Shown here piece after piece: positions 34,503-46,592 of a stretch of 64,000 nt of DNA. The notes beneath the pieces are model-generated. The model saw only the letters and a program-made list of their open reading frames with translations, was not told where the DNA came from and did no database searches. A program made the position numbers and the translations under genes. Position 1 is the stretch's first letter. The number at the start of each line of letters is the position of its first letter. Origin of the DNA: Paramecium octaurelia (lineage: Eukaryota > Ciliophora > Oligohymenophorea > Peniculida > Parameciidae); the NCBI GenBank assembly GCA_905182995.1, contig CAJJDP010000026.1, forward strand, positions 128,442 through 192,441, written 5' to 3'.

Positions 34503-35106
34503 CCGTTAGACAAGAGAATAATGAAGATATCAATATAGTTTTGAGCACGAGGGAGATCGAGTAATTTGTTAAGGATTACATTCAGAAAGCAAATATCATT
34601 CCTCAATAGGTTCAACTTTAAACTATGGCAATCTACGATTAAGAATATCATAACACATCATCAAATAATTATTTAGATTATATAATAAAAAGCGGTATGA
34701 TGCCTAATTGGACTGTCAAATAGAATATTAGAAAGAACAAAGATTTTATTGAAATTACTATCTACAATGAAAATATGGAATCATAAGGCATTTATGCTAG
34801 GGTGTTTGGTTTAAAAAACATTGCTAATTTGGTTTCATAAATCAAAACGAAAACTTGTAAATATAAATATGTTGAAATCATGGCTTGTCCATTAGGTTGT
34901 CTGAATGGAGGCGGATAAATTTAAATATAAAAAAATACTGAAAAAGCAAATGATCTAGTAATTTAAATTTGTTATTATAGATACCAAAATTAAAAGAGAT
35001 AATGACATCTCAAAAGGTTTAGATGGACAACTAATATCAGAATGAACAGGAAATGTATTTAACATAATTTAAGCACGTTAAAAATGAGAATAATTTTTAA
35101 TGGTGA
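34503..35106 (+). pseudogene. 3' fragment of CIAO3 within the repeated contig end
   Basis: Same bases as 33119-33722, from the codons after TIMPCYDKKLEA to the terminal FQW. No start or upstream cluster-binding part is present. It is probably the same genomic locus sequenced in the next contig, not a real gene fragment. Confidence 0.8.
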
Positions 35107-35885
35107 AAAATACTTTTTAGTCATTATTATATTATAGTAAATAATTATCTCATGGTTTTAATGTATTTTCCTTCAGGTTATTCATTTTTGACATCAAATT
35201 GTTAAAAATCATCGTTTGATTTCCTTTTGGACTGATCTTACTTTAAGCTATCAAGGTTTCGGCAATGGACTTTAATTCTAAACTTTTATTTTTGGCTAAT
35301 TGTGTCACTGTCTATTTTTTCGATCCATTGTTCGAATTTAACATCAATTGCTATATTGGCTTGTTGGATTATCTAAAGGTGTGGGTAGTTAAACTATTTT
35401 CTCTAGAATGCCTTGGGGAATTGGCTACTGATAAACTAGTAATCTTGTCAAATGACAATAATTTAGCCAATGGAACTTTCTAGACTTATTTAGATTCATG
35501 ATTAACTAACGGAGCTTCTTCTGTTTTAATATCATCTCTGTGTGTTTTCGAGTACTCTTGGGATATTTCATTATAATTTTCAGTAAAGCAGATTTGCGAT
35601 TCTTCGTCAATTTAAGTGAGTAATTTGGGCTCCAGAATAGATCTCTCTTCAATGATAATTTATTTATTGAATGTATTTTAGAGATCATCTATAACTATTG
35701 AAAAAATAGTTTATAAATTGGTCTTGAATATTTATGAATTAAGCTTGTAATGCTCGACCAATTTGAATTCTTTGAGAGGAATTTCTTTTTGGTTGGCCAT
35801 TTTGAGTAATTCCTATTTTCAGTTAAGAATATACTTGTATGGTGAATTTGTGCTCCTCCGCAAAGATATCTCTAATAAGATTGTA
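34503..35885. repeat. Copy 2 of the 1383-bp exact repeat (contig overlap)
   Basis: Identical to 33119-34501. From 35886 onward the sequence is new and completes the coiled-coil gene whose first exon is missing from copy 1. Confidence 0.85.
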
Positions 35886-35987
35886 AATTTTATTAATAAA
35901 AGTTTGTGTCAACCGCTTAAAGATACTTTCGATTTCCAAATACTTCAGGGTTTCTCTATGTAACCTTAACAAGTCAATTTCTTGCAT
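35150..35987 (-). CDS. Hypothetical protein with N-terminal helical domain, 271 residues
   Basis: One 22-nt intron leaves 272 codons. The first ~110 residues are helical (MQEIDLLRLHRETLKYLEIE, then TFINKIYNLIRDIFAEEHKF), followed by a low-complexity serine- and asparagine-rich tail with possible phosphorylation sites (NSPRHSRENS). No family is recognised. It lies tail to tail with CIAO3, 43 nt between stops. Confidence 0.75.
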
Positions 35988-36878
35988 TAATTTTTGGCAA
36001 TTTAATTTTATATATATATTCGTTAAAATTAGTTATTAAATGCTAAATATTCGAGCAATTTATTGTAGTAATGAATAATTATATCCATTTCCAAATCTCT
36101 TACTTTTTTGCACAATAGTGGAGACACATATTCTCAGATATATATGATTAGCTATTATATTTCAGAGTTTATCTTGTATGATTTTATTAGTATATACTAC
36201 TAAATATGAGCGATTTCCATCATCAGTAATTAAATAAAGGGTTAATGATTTGATTTTAGTTTATTTAATCTAATAGGTAATATTTGATTTGTATCTAAAG
36301 TTAAAGATTTTAATAAGATATAATTTAACTGATTTACTAATAATTCAGATAATGTGGTTGGATTTGAGGAAATTAAAGCATTCCCTAATAAGCTTGACTC
36401 TCTTTACAATACAAGTATTCCCATTCATTTTTATGTCTGTATTTAGTTTATATTTATAAATCTGTTTTAAGAAAATGTTTATTAAATGTAATTCAGTCTT
36501 TAAATTGTTGAATGTGCTTCACTTAAATTATATATCCATAAATAACCAATTGTAATATCTGATTAAAAGTGAGACTTAAAATTATTGACATTTACTCTTT
36601 TAAGGATTAGGAAATCAACATAAAGGTAACTAGTTATTTTTGGTAAACCCCCTTTATTTATGATTTCTTTTTATATAGTCCATACAGATCTACAGCTTAA
36701 AATAATAATTTAATTACTGCTATTTTATCAATTGAACTATCAAATATAGACGAGAGATTAATAGATAAACTGTGAATGATTTGTAAATAATAAAGCATTA
36801 GTTTAATTATAGATTATAGAATGAAATGTTATTATTGATTGTATATAGTGTATTTGTAGATTGTATTTAACATAAAAT
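35988..36878. other. 0.9-kb gap with unresolved plus-strand coding segments
   Basis: A possible plus-strand gene begins at the ATG near 36207 (MSDFHHQQLNKG). Further on, a frame around 36350-36570 reads GFEEIKAFPNKLDSLYNTSI and a later one VRLKIIDIYSFKDQE. These look coding but lie in different frames, and I could not place introns that join them. The remainder is AT-rich. Confidence 0.35.
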
Positions 36879-38161
36879 TCAAAATCCAGAGTGTTTGTCA
36901 TGTTTTTTTTGACTATTTATGCTTTGTGTCTTATTAATGCCAGTTATGAGTTTGCCTTAATCTCCATTGTACTGAGCAGCAGTTCCAGCATGAGTATTTG
37001 CATTTAAACTTGAAAAAGATTTCATAACAAATGTCAACACTGTTCTTCCAACCTAAGAGTCTCTAAATCATTAATCATACTTGGATTGCAATTTTATCCA
37101 TACAGATAAGATATGGTGTTGATAATCGAACTAAGGTACCAAACTTACTGTTGTTGTCAACTATAATAAAATTGCCTTTTTCATATTTAATAAATGCATG
37201 GAGTCTTGACACTGAGATATCTGATATACGAATTTCACATTGATGACCACGACCCAATTTAACTTAGTCATCAGGGGTCCCTTTTATCAAATAAATTCCT
37301 CTTTGAGCCTTCTTATCCTTTTCAGAAATTTGTGTATTTTCCAATATAATATACGGTTAATTTGGCCTTTCCAAGGATGCTAAATCCAATACCTTCCCTT
37401 TAAATCTAATTTATTAAGGCAGCAATTCCTAACAAACCTCGCATTCTAATCTACAATTTTAGAATTGATTGAGATTACTTTTTCCATTTGTAAGAAATTG
37501 TGTTACCAGACTCTTTTTTATATCCTCTGCTATCGAGCCAGTGTTTGAGACAATTGAAATGCACATAAGCACAACTTCCATTGCATTTGCATGGTGTAAT
37601 GAAGGGATCTTCTGGAGTCTCCTCTTCAATTAAACAAATTTTGCATTATTTGGCAACACCACCTTCTAATGGTGGAGCTATTTTGGCTTCCGATTAGAAA
37701 ACGTCCTTAACTGACCTTATTTATCCTTTGGCATCTCGAATCTCAATAACGTGATACTCCACTCTGCCCAATTTCAACAAGTCCCCCTCTTGTAATGTGT
37801 AACCCTATTATGTAAAACAGATTTGTACCTTCTACACGCCATCGGCATTTTTTAAACTACGAACAATCAAATAATTGTCATTTTCTGTTGAGCCTTGGCT
37901 TGGTTGTATAAAATATTGGTCTAAGAAATATTTTTATAATATTACCTCCTTGAGCTTATATGGATGTTAGAGCTTAGAGTGCTTCATCCTTATTTTTGCC
38001 TTCTTAAATAACTATTTCATTTTCTAAATTATATTTTGAGATGTGAAACCTTCTCTGCAGACTTTGCACGATCCCTCGACTCTATGCTTTTTAACGCTTA
38101 AAGATTTTGTTTCATAGTCAAATAGTCCGTGAGAGTCCTTTTACCAAGTTACTGCTTTCAT
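36879..38161 (-). CDS. RINGv (MARCH-type) and FHA domain protein
   Basis: Four introns (26, 25, 28 and 28 nt) leave 392 codons. The N-terminal half has an FHA-like segment (NYLIVRSLKN, then GDLLKLGRVEYHVIEI). In the middle is a C4HC3 RINGv finger: QCKICLIEEE, PCKCNGSCAYVHFNCLKHW, then LECEVCQ after a splice junction that restores the last cysteines. The C-terminal FHA domain has VKLGRGHQCEIRISDISVSR, LHAFIKYEKG and DNNSKFGT, with the phosphothreonine-binding arginine, serine and histidine in place. RINGv fingers give ubiquitin ligase activity; FHA binds phosphothreonine. Membrane helices, usual in MARCH proteins, are absent. It may be a phospho-guided ligase. Confidence 0.88.
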
Positions 38162-38526
38162 TTCCACACTACTATGATAAGGAATCATTACTAGTTCTTA
38201 TTCTTCGATATAAAAGGAAGAGTAGTTGTCATTTATTCTTTTTTTTTTTTGATTTAATATATATAATTATTCATAATACAACTCAATTAAGAAACCAAAT
38301 ATTTATATTAAGCAATCGTCATTAATCTTAATTAATTAAAACCTTCATATTAGCACAATCAAATGGATTGAATCACACTACATATTCCTGTTTTAAAATA
38401 AAAAATTCGTTATTAAATTCAATACACTTACTAGCAAATTTATCAATAAAATATTTATCTAATAATCAGTTAGACAATTTTATTAATACTATTTACAATC
38501 AAAAAGCTTCTCTCATTCTAGATCAA
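38162..38526. other. Gap with a possible upstream exon
   Basis: A plus-strand frame is open through this region in the ciliate code but has no ATG, only a TTG, before the small gene at 38527. It may be an unresolved 5' extension of that gene. Confidence 0.35.
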
Positions 38527-38724
38527 ATGAACAAAACCTTTACTGAAGAGCAATCCTTGTGACTACCTTTCGAAATCAGAATTGTGCTAAAAGTCTAATC
38601 AAAATCTTGTTTAAAATTCTATGACACAATCTATGAGATACACAGAGAGAGAACACAATAAAGAGAAGGAAAAAAGAGGATCTATTCTACAATTAACACC
38701 TAACCAATTATTAAAGAAGTTTGA
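38527..38724 (+). CDS. Small hypothetical protein (58 residues or more)
   Basis: A 21-nt intron (GTG...CAG) removes an in-frame TGA and joins FTEEQSL to IVLKVQSKSCLKFYDTIYE. The protein ends in a basic tail (RERTQQREGKKRIYS). The open frame continues upstream without an ATG, so the true start could lie further left. No family is recognised. Confidence 0.5.
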
Positions 38725-38863
38725 TATTATATATACATTTTGGATTTCAACTTAGTAATGGATAAATCTAAGAAATAAATGTTTTGCTAAGTATAATTTT
38801 TGTTATGAATTCGTAGGTTTATTATGATAAATTAATTAACTGTTTTTTATAATATTTTAATTA

Positions 38864-39538
38864 ATGAATATTAATATTTATGATGAAGCTAGCCTAAGCT
38901 TGTTGTCTACATCCAACTTTCATGAGAAACACACCATATCTTCATTGAATAAATAAAAATATATCAAATAAAAATACTTTTCAGAATCTGAATTAATAAG
39001 TTAAAACGAGATTCAATCACATAGAGTTCGTCCAAATAGTGATATGTATCAATCAGGAATAAATTTTTTAAAGCATAAACAAGAGAAATAAGACTATTTG
39101 TCACTTAAATTGGAAGAGGAATTCAAAAAGAAATGCACTTTTCAACCTTAATTATCATAAACATCTCGTCTACTATCTGCTAGATTAAATGTTTCTTAAT
39201 TGAATCGTTCTACAAGAAATATGAATAAGGAAGGGGCTTTGAATGTGGATTCACAAACTATGAAACTCGAGTAAGAATTAATGGAATGCACTTTCTCACC
39301 CAAAATTCTCAAAACGACTCAAGATATATTCGATCGAAGAAAACCTATGTACGAAAGGAATGTGTAATGGAAAGACTAGATGAAAGAGAAGCGCGCTTAG
39401 GATCAAATGAGAAGGGAATCTCAGATTAAATCGAAAATAACACCCACTTAAATACCTAAATAGATGGATCTCAGAGCAGCACATGCATTAAAGAAGAGTT
39501 TTTCAATGAAATATTTAAGGAAATCAATGATGGGGTGA
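38864..39538 (+). CDS. Hypothetical protein, 224 residues
   Basis: Intronless. Two similar motifs, KKCTFQPQ near residue 85 and MECTFSPKI near residue 145, each sit in a charged helical context, a repeat seen in some ciliate and apicomplexan proteins of unknown function. The C terminus is basic (KKSFSMKYLRKSMMG). No further domain is seen. It ends 51 nt before the CDPK start. Confidence 0.75.
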
Positions 39539-39589
39539 ATTATTAACAATCATGATGTTTCAATTGTTTATTAAAAAAATTATTATAAT

Positions 39590-41427
<1,838 letters not shown>

Positions 41428-41443
41428 TTAAATTTTATATTTT

Positions 41444-42451
41444 ATGTCTTGGTTATTTAATAAACCTTAACAGCCAGTATAATAGCCTAAACTTCCAGCA
41501 AATTTCGCAGAGAAGGTCCTAAACTTAGAGTTAGATGTTGAATCTAATGCTGCTTCAAAAGAAGAAATTTAAGAGCTATTAGAATTATATAGTGTAATCT
41601 GATCTATTAATCTAGTAAGCTGTAGAACACTATTCTTCAATTAAATCAGAAAGATATACTGTATTTACCAACAAAATTCAAGCTCTGTTAATGAAACCCT
41701 ATGTGAATAAAATGTTTGGAGCAGAAGGAAAATAAGAATCTAAATAAATTTAATAATAGCATGTGCAAAAGGAGTAAATCAAAAACAACATATAATTCAT
41801 TTAACAAATGGATAGTAATAAATAAGTCTAATAGATGATGACTGCTGCTATCGATGAAAAAATCAAGAGAGAAAATATGATTGCTGATGATTTTAAAATG
41901 CAAGATCACAGAGTCCAATAAAGAATGCTAAGGAGAATTAAAGTAATTAAGCATATCTAATTATCAAGGACCCTTCAAAGTATAACTTAGCCATCTCCAA
42001 AAGCACATCTCTTTGCCATTTAAAATTAGAAATTGAATCTTAGAGTCAATAATCAACTCTTCCAGATACTTTGGAATAGGGATAAGACATTAGATCTGAT
42101 CCAGTCTTAGATAAATATTTGGAGGCTGCTGCCCAATAGTAATTCACTGATTTGATTAAAAATGATTTTGATTAAGTTGAACAGCTCCCCCAATAACAAA
42201 CTTCAAATGTAGGCAATCAAACACAAATTTCAGAGCCTGAATTGGTTAGTCTTCCAATAAAGCCATCTTAAATTAAGGATAAGCTGTATTCATATTTTAA
42301 TGATGATCCATAACCAATAGATCAATAAAATTGGTCTCTTCAGTTAGGGGATCTTTCCCATCCAAAATCAAAAAAAGTAAGGGAAATGGTGAATAAAAAT
42401 ACGGAACTTATCAAGCAAAAAAAAGAGCTAAATAACATCTTACCATGTTGA
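41444..42451 (+). CDS. Hypothetical protein with MIT-like helical domain
   Basis: Two introns (22 and 26 nt) leave 320 codons. The N-terminal helices (AASKEEIQELLELYSQAVE followed by HYSSIKSERYTVFTNKI) resemble the three-helix MIT domain of VPS4/spastin-type proteins. A glutamine-rich coiled segment and low-complexity tail follow. It starts 16 nt after the CDPK stop on the same strand. An ESCRT or trafficking role would be inference from the MIT resemblance alone. Confidence 0.7.
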
Positions 42452-43443
42452 TTTTGATTTATTCAATAATGCTTTATAAATATAAATGAATAAAATAGAA
42501 TGATAATTTGCCATCATATTGAGAATTTAAATTAAGTATAATTATATTCAAATTTAAGTAATATTTTTATTTTTGCAATTTTTAATTCCTGTGAAATGAA
42601 CTCCTATTGCGACTACATTACTAATAACAAAGAAAGGTATTGAATCCAAGTTAGCAAACTAAAGGCTATCAAATTTCGAATATGTTTAGAGATGGAGGAT
42701 TTAAAAATTTATTATTATCGTCATAGTCAATTTCAACTCAAAATATTGAAAATAGAATTGATCTTCATTAATAAAAGTTCAATCCTTTATTTAAGACCCA
42801 ACTAACAAGGTAAAATAGAGGATGAATAATGCCTTAACTATTTTACAAAAATGTGAATTATCAGGATTATAAATAAGATTATATGTTACAAAATAAATAT
42901 TTCACTCAAATTAAAATATGTTTGAAAACTTCCAACTTAATAATTCCTCTATTAATAATTACAAAACTTAATATATTAAAAAAAAAGTAAAAAATAATTT
43001 TCTTAAGAATTTCAAATTTTGTGTAATTAATTATTCTTTACTCAATTTATTAAGATAGGAATCAACAAAATATAAATGATTGTTGATTCTATTCCTAAAA
43101 ATAACATATCTAATATTATCAGTATCTAAATGCTTGTTTATTAAAGATTGATTAAATAATAAATAAAAATATAATTGAGAACAATAGGTTTGAAAAGTTC
43201 TCTATTTTCACTTTGAATAATTTAAGCTTTGAATTGCAATGTGAAGACTTTGCAGATGGAAATATAAGTATTAGTAAGTCTCTCAATAAATGTGAGAGTA
43301 CAGAATCAAATTTTATTTCATAAATGTATTATCTTAAGTATCGGTAAGTTGAAATTGATGTAAATGATTTATTATAACAATAAATAATAATATTATATTT
43401 AAATAGTTTCTAGAGGAATAGAAGGAAAAATAGAAGGATTTCA
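42452..43443. other. Unresolved region upstream of the histidine kinase
   Basis: Several plus-strand segments look coding in different frames: MFRDGGFKNLLLSSQSIS from 42684, NNALTILQKCELSGLQI near 42830, ENNRFEKFSIFTLNNLSFE near 43190 and FLEEQKEKQKDFNDIQQQL near 43410. They may be extra 5' exons of the histidine kinase or a separate gene, but I could not find introns that join them. Confidence 0.35.
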
Positions 43444-46258
43444 ATGATATTTAATAATAGCTTTGGTTTATTAATTTATGGTGTAAAAACAATTAATAAT
43501 TTTCATTCTAAGTTCTAGGAGCACCAATTAGATGGCCTTAAAATTAATTTTTCATCTAAAATGAATTTGATGCATTAGATGGAAAAATAAATTTTAATTT
43601 CTTATATATATATTAAACTATTTAAATTTGACTATGCTAGAAACCTAATTAAGCTCTCGCAAACTATAAATTTCAATGATTATTTCTTTGATATTTCAAT
43701 TTATCAGGATGATAATATTATATCAGGATTTTGGAAATCAATTTGTTAATTTTTTGATGATTAATCTGTTAGTTTAGATAGCATTAGAATTATTATGCTT
43801 CAAGAAGACAAGCTTTTTTACAACCGAATTATAGTTAGCTCTCATATTAATGGATTTAATTTTATTTTAAGTAGAATCATTAATGTTTGGTATAGAGAAT
43901 GTTTATCAGAATTATTTTTATATTGTTATCGCTCATAATTACACAAATCTTTAGACTAAAATGGCTAATAGTAAGATGTGGAAAGCAATTATGATTTTTT
44001 TTTAAATAATACTTCTTTTGAGTTTTTCATATTAATTGAATTTAAATAGTAGCTATTCCCATGAATTTAATTAAAAATACATTGTCATTGCAAATCAAAA
44101 ATTATATATGCTACTTTTATTGTGGTTACTCCCTTAAAAAAACACAATTTAGGAGGGAAGGCGTTATCAACAGAGCAACAATGCCTTTCAAGATACAATA
44201 GTCGAGGCGTTATAAAATACAACTCTTCGCTAATCTTCACATTAAATAAATCCAAAAAGAACTATAATTAGGGATTTAAGTTTTATAAGCTCAGACAAGT
44301 AGTAAAAGATTAAGATAAATGAGACTCTCTCCACAATAGATTATAGTTCATTATTTGATGTTCTCTCTGAAGGTGTTATAATAGTCTAATTTGAAAAAAT
44401 TGATGCTAATTCAAAACCTAAAATTGAATATTAAAATTAAATTAGCAAAAAAATTTTCCAAAAAAATAACCATGATTTATTGACGCTTTTTGAAAAGTTG
44501 TCTTGCGAGATTCTGATGGATGAATCACCACTTCATTCAAGAGATTCCTTATTTTCACTGTAAAGTCTTAATTAACAATCAATTAAATATTTTAAATCTT
44601 CTAAGTTGAATTTTTTTAAACATTTTTGCTAAGATTAACAGATGACTTTAAGAAACACTGAATAAAGTCAATCTCCAAGATTTAGATCATTGACTAGTTA
44701 AGTATTATTACCTAAATGATTTAGCTTAACACTGTATATAAATGTCTGTTATACGTATATGGCACAAAAAGATTTAGAAGAGAAACTGGTGATAATATGA
44801 ATATGCTTGTTGTGGAAACAAGCTTTGAAATTGAAAATTAAAAAAGATCAATAGAAATAAGTATCTCGGTAGGCAGTGAAGATTTATTGTTTATAATTGC
44901 AAGAGATGTTATACACAGAAAGAACATTAAAGATCTACTTCAAATTAATTAATCGAAATCCAAGACTTTATCCTTCGTTAGCCATGAGTTTAGATCTCCA
45001 TTAAATGTAGTTATCAATATATTAAGCAGACTTAAAGAATAACTAAATAGTTTTGATTATATCTGTTAGAATATTTCAATTGTTTTGGAGAATTGTTACT
45101 ATATGTTAAATTTAGCTAATGATTTACTGGATTTAGCATAAATAAAAGCAGATCAATTCAGTTTAGTCTAAAAGACCTTTAATTTAACTCAGTTAGGAGA
45201 GGAGTGTCTATAGATGTTTAAACTTTAAGCTGAACTAAAAAATATTAAGCTAACAGTTATTTCGAATGTGAAATGCTTACTAATCAGTACAGATAGAAAT
45301 AGGCTTAAACAGATCCTAGTGAATCTTATTGCAAATGCGATCAAATTTACGTAAAAAGGAGCCATATCAATCAAATTTGTACAGCAAGGATTATTAGTGA
45401 ATGCTGGAGTAGAAGATACTGGTGTTGGAATATCCTAGCATAATTTAAGTAAGCTTTTTAAAGCATTTGGTAAAATTAAAGAAGGACTTTCTGAAAATTT
45501 AAATGAGTAAGGTGTTGGATTGGGGTTGTTGATTAGTAATAAGTTAGCCTAATAATTGTCGTATGATAACTCTGGATTGAAGGTTGTTTCTCAAGATACA
45601 TCATAAGCAAAACACGGTTCTTACTTTTATTTAACCCTAAAAATTTAATAGCTACATCATAAGTGTACTATAGTTAAACCAGAACAAATTCATTTAGAGG
45701 ATGATTATTCTCCAGACTTGAATGAAATCCAACTCAATAGCAAAAGATCTTAATAAAAATAATAATATTAAATAGTCATTAGTAGCGATAATTAGAGTTT
45801 CTAAGAATCTGTTATTGTTCACGATTTAATTTCAGAAAATATAGTAGCATGTAAACATATTTTGATAGTAGATGACAATGTATTTAATTAAGAAATATTG
45901 GAAATGCAAATAAAATAATTGTAATAAAATCATATATATCCAAAATAGTACTAGTTCCTAAATTGACAAAGCCTTTAATGGCACTGATGCACTAGAAATT
46001 ATTAACTCCAAAAAATGTTCAGAATCTTGTTAAGGTTATGCAGCCATCTTTATGGATATGGAAATGCCAGGATTAAATGGTATGCAAACTTCAACTCAAA
46101 TTTTAAATTCGAATCAATAGATGAAGATATTTATAACTTCAGCATATGATGAAAATAAACTAAAAGAGCAAAGTAAAAAGATAGGAATCCAAGAATTTAT
46201 AGTTAAACCCATATCTAAATCAACCATTCAAAGAGTGATTAAATAGTACAACCTATGA
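43444..46258 (+). CDS. Membrane-anchored hybrid histidine kinase (5' end uncertain)
   Basis: From the ATG at 43444, introns 43745-43772, 44702-44724 and 45921-45948 leave 912 codons. Hydrophobic segments at about residues 100-220 (for example QLALILMDLILF and KAIMIFFQIILLLSF) predict a membrane sensor. The transmitter has an H-box with SFVSHEFRSPLN, the N-box NRLKQILVNLIANAIKFT, and G-boxes EDTGVGIS and GVGLGLLISNKLA. A receiver follows with KHILIVDDN, the phosphate-accepting aspartate in IFMDMEMPGLNG and the lysine in FIVKPIS. Signal input is unknown. Coding-like segments upstream may be additional exons. Confidence 0.88.
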
Positions 46259-46592
46259 ATGTTTACTTTTATATTTTAGTGAAATTTTTAATAATATATA
46301 CTTATTCAACCAATTATATTTCGAAAGATATTACATAATTCATGTAGGAGTTTACTTTATTTTTGTTAATTCAATAAAGAAATATGAAATATAAACTATA
46401 TACTCCAAAATCCTTTATAGTCTGGTATAAATAAAATATTGCTTCTTTTGGTCTTTAATAAAAATAATATCTTTGATGTAATCTTTGAGATTGTATATGA
46501 TTAATTATCTGATATTTGAGAAACATAAACAATATAATTTCATTAACTTCTAGATCTAAATCTATTTATATAATAATATATTAATAAAATTT
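46259..46592. other. AT-rich intergenic region
   Basis: About 330 bases. Nothing coding or repeated is recognised; it likely holds the promoter of the CH-domain gene. Confidence 0.5.

Noticed and set aside
33119..35885. A real tandem duplication including a second CIAO3 and a second coiled-coil gene
   Set aside because: The break is exactly at an N and the copies appear identical over 1383 bases, including AT-rich non-coding DNA. A contig overlap explains this better.
38107..38562. A protein starting from the TTG codons at 38107 or 38368
   Set aside because: No ATG, and the first part overlaps the 5' coding end of the RINGv/FHA gene. Only the part from 38527 is kept.
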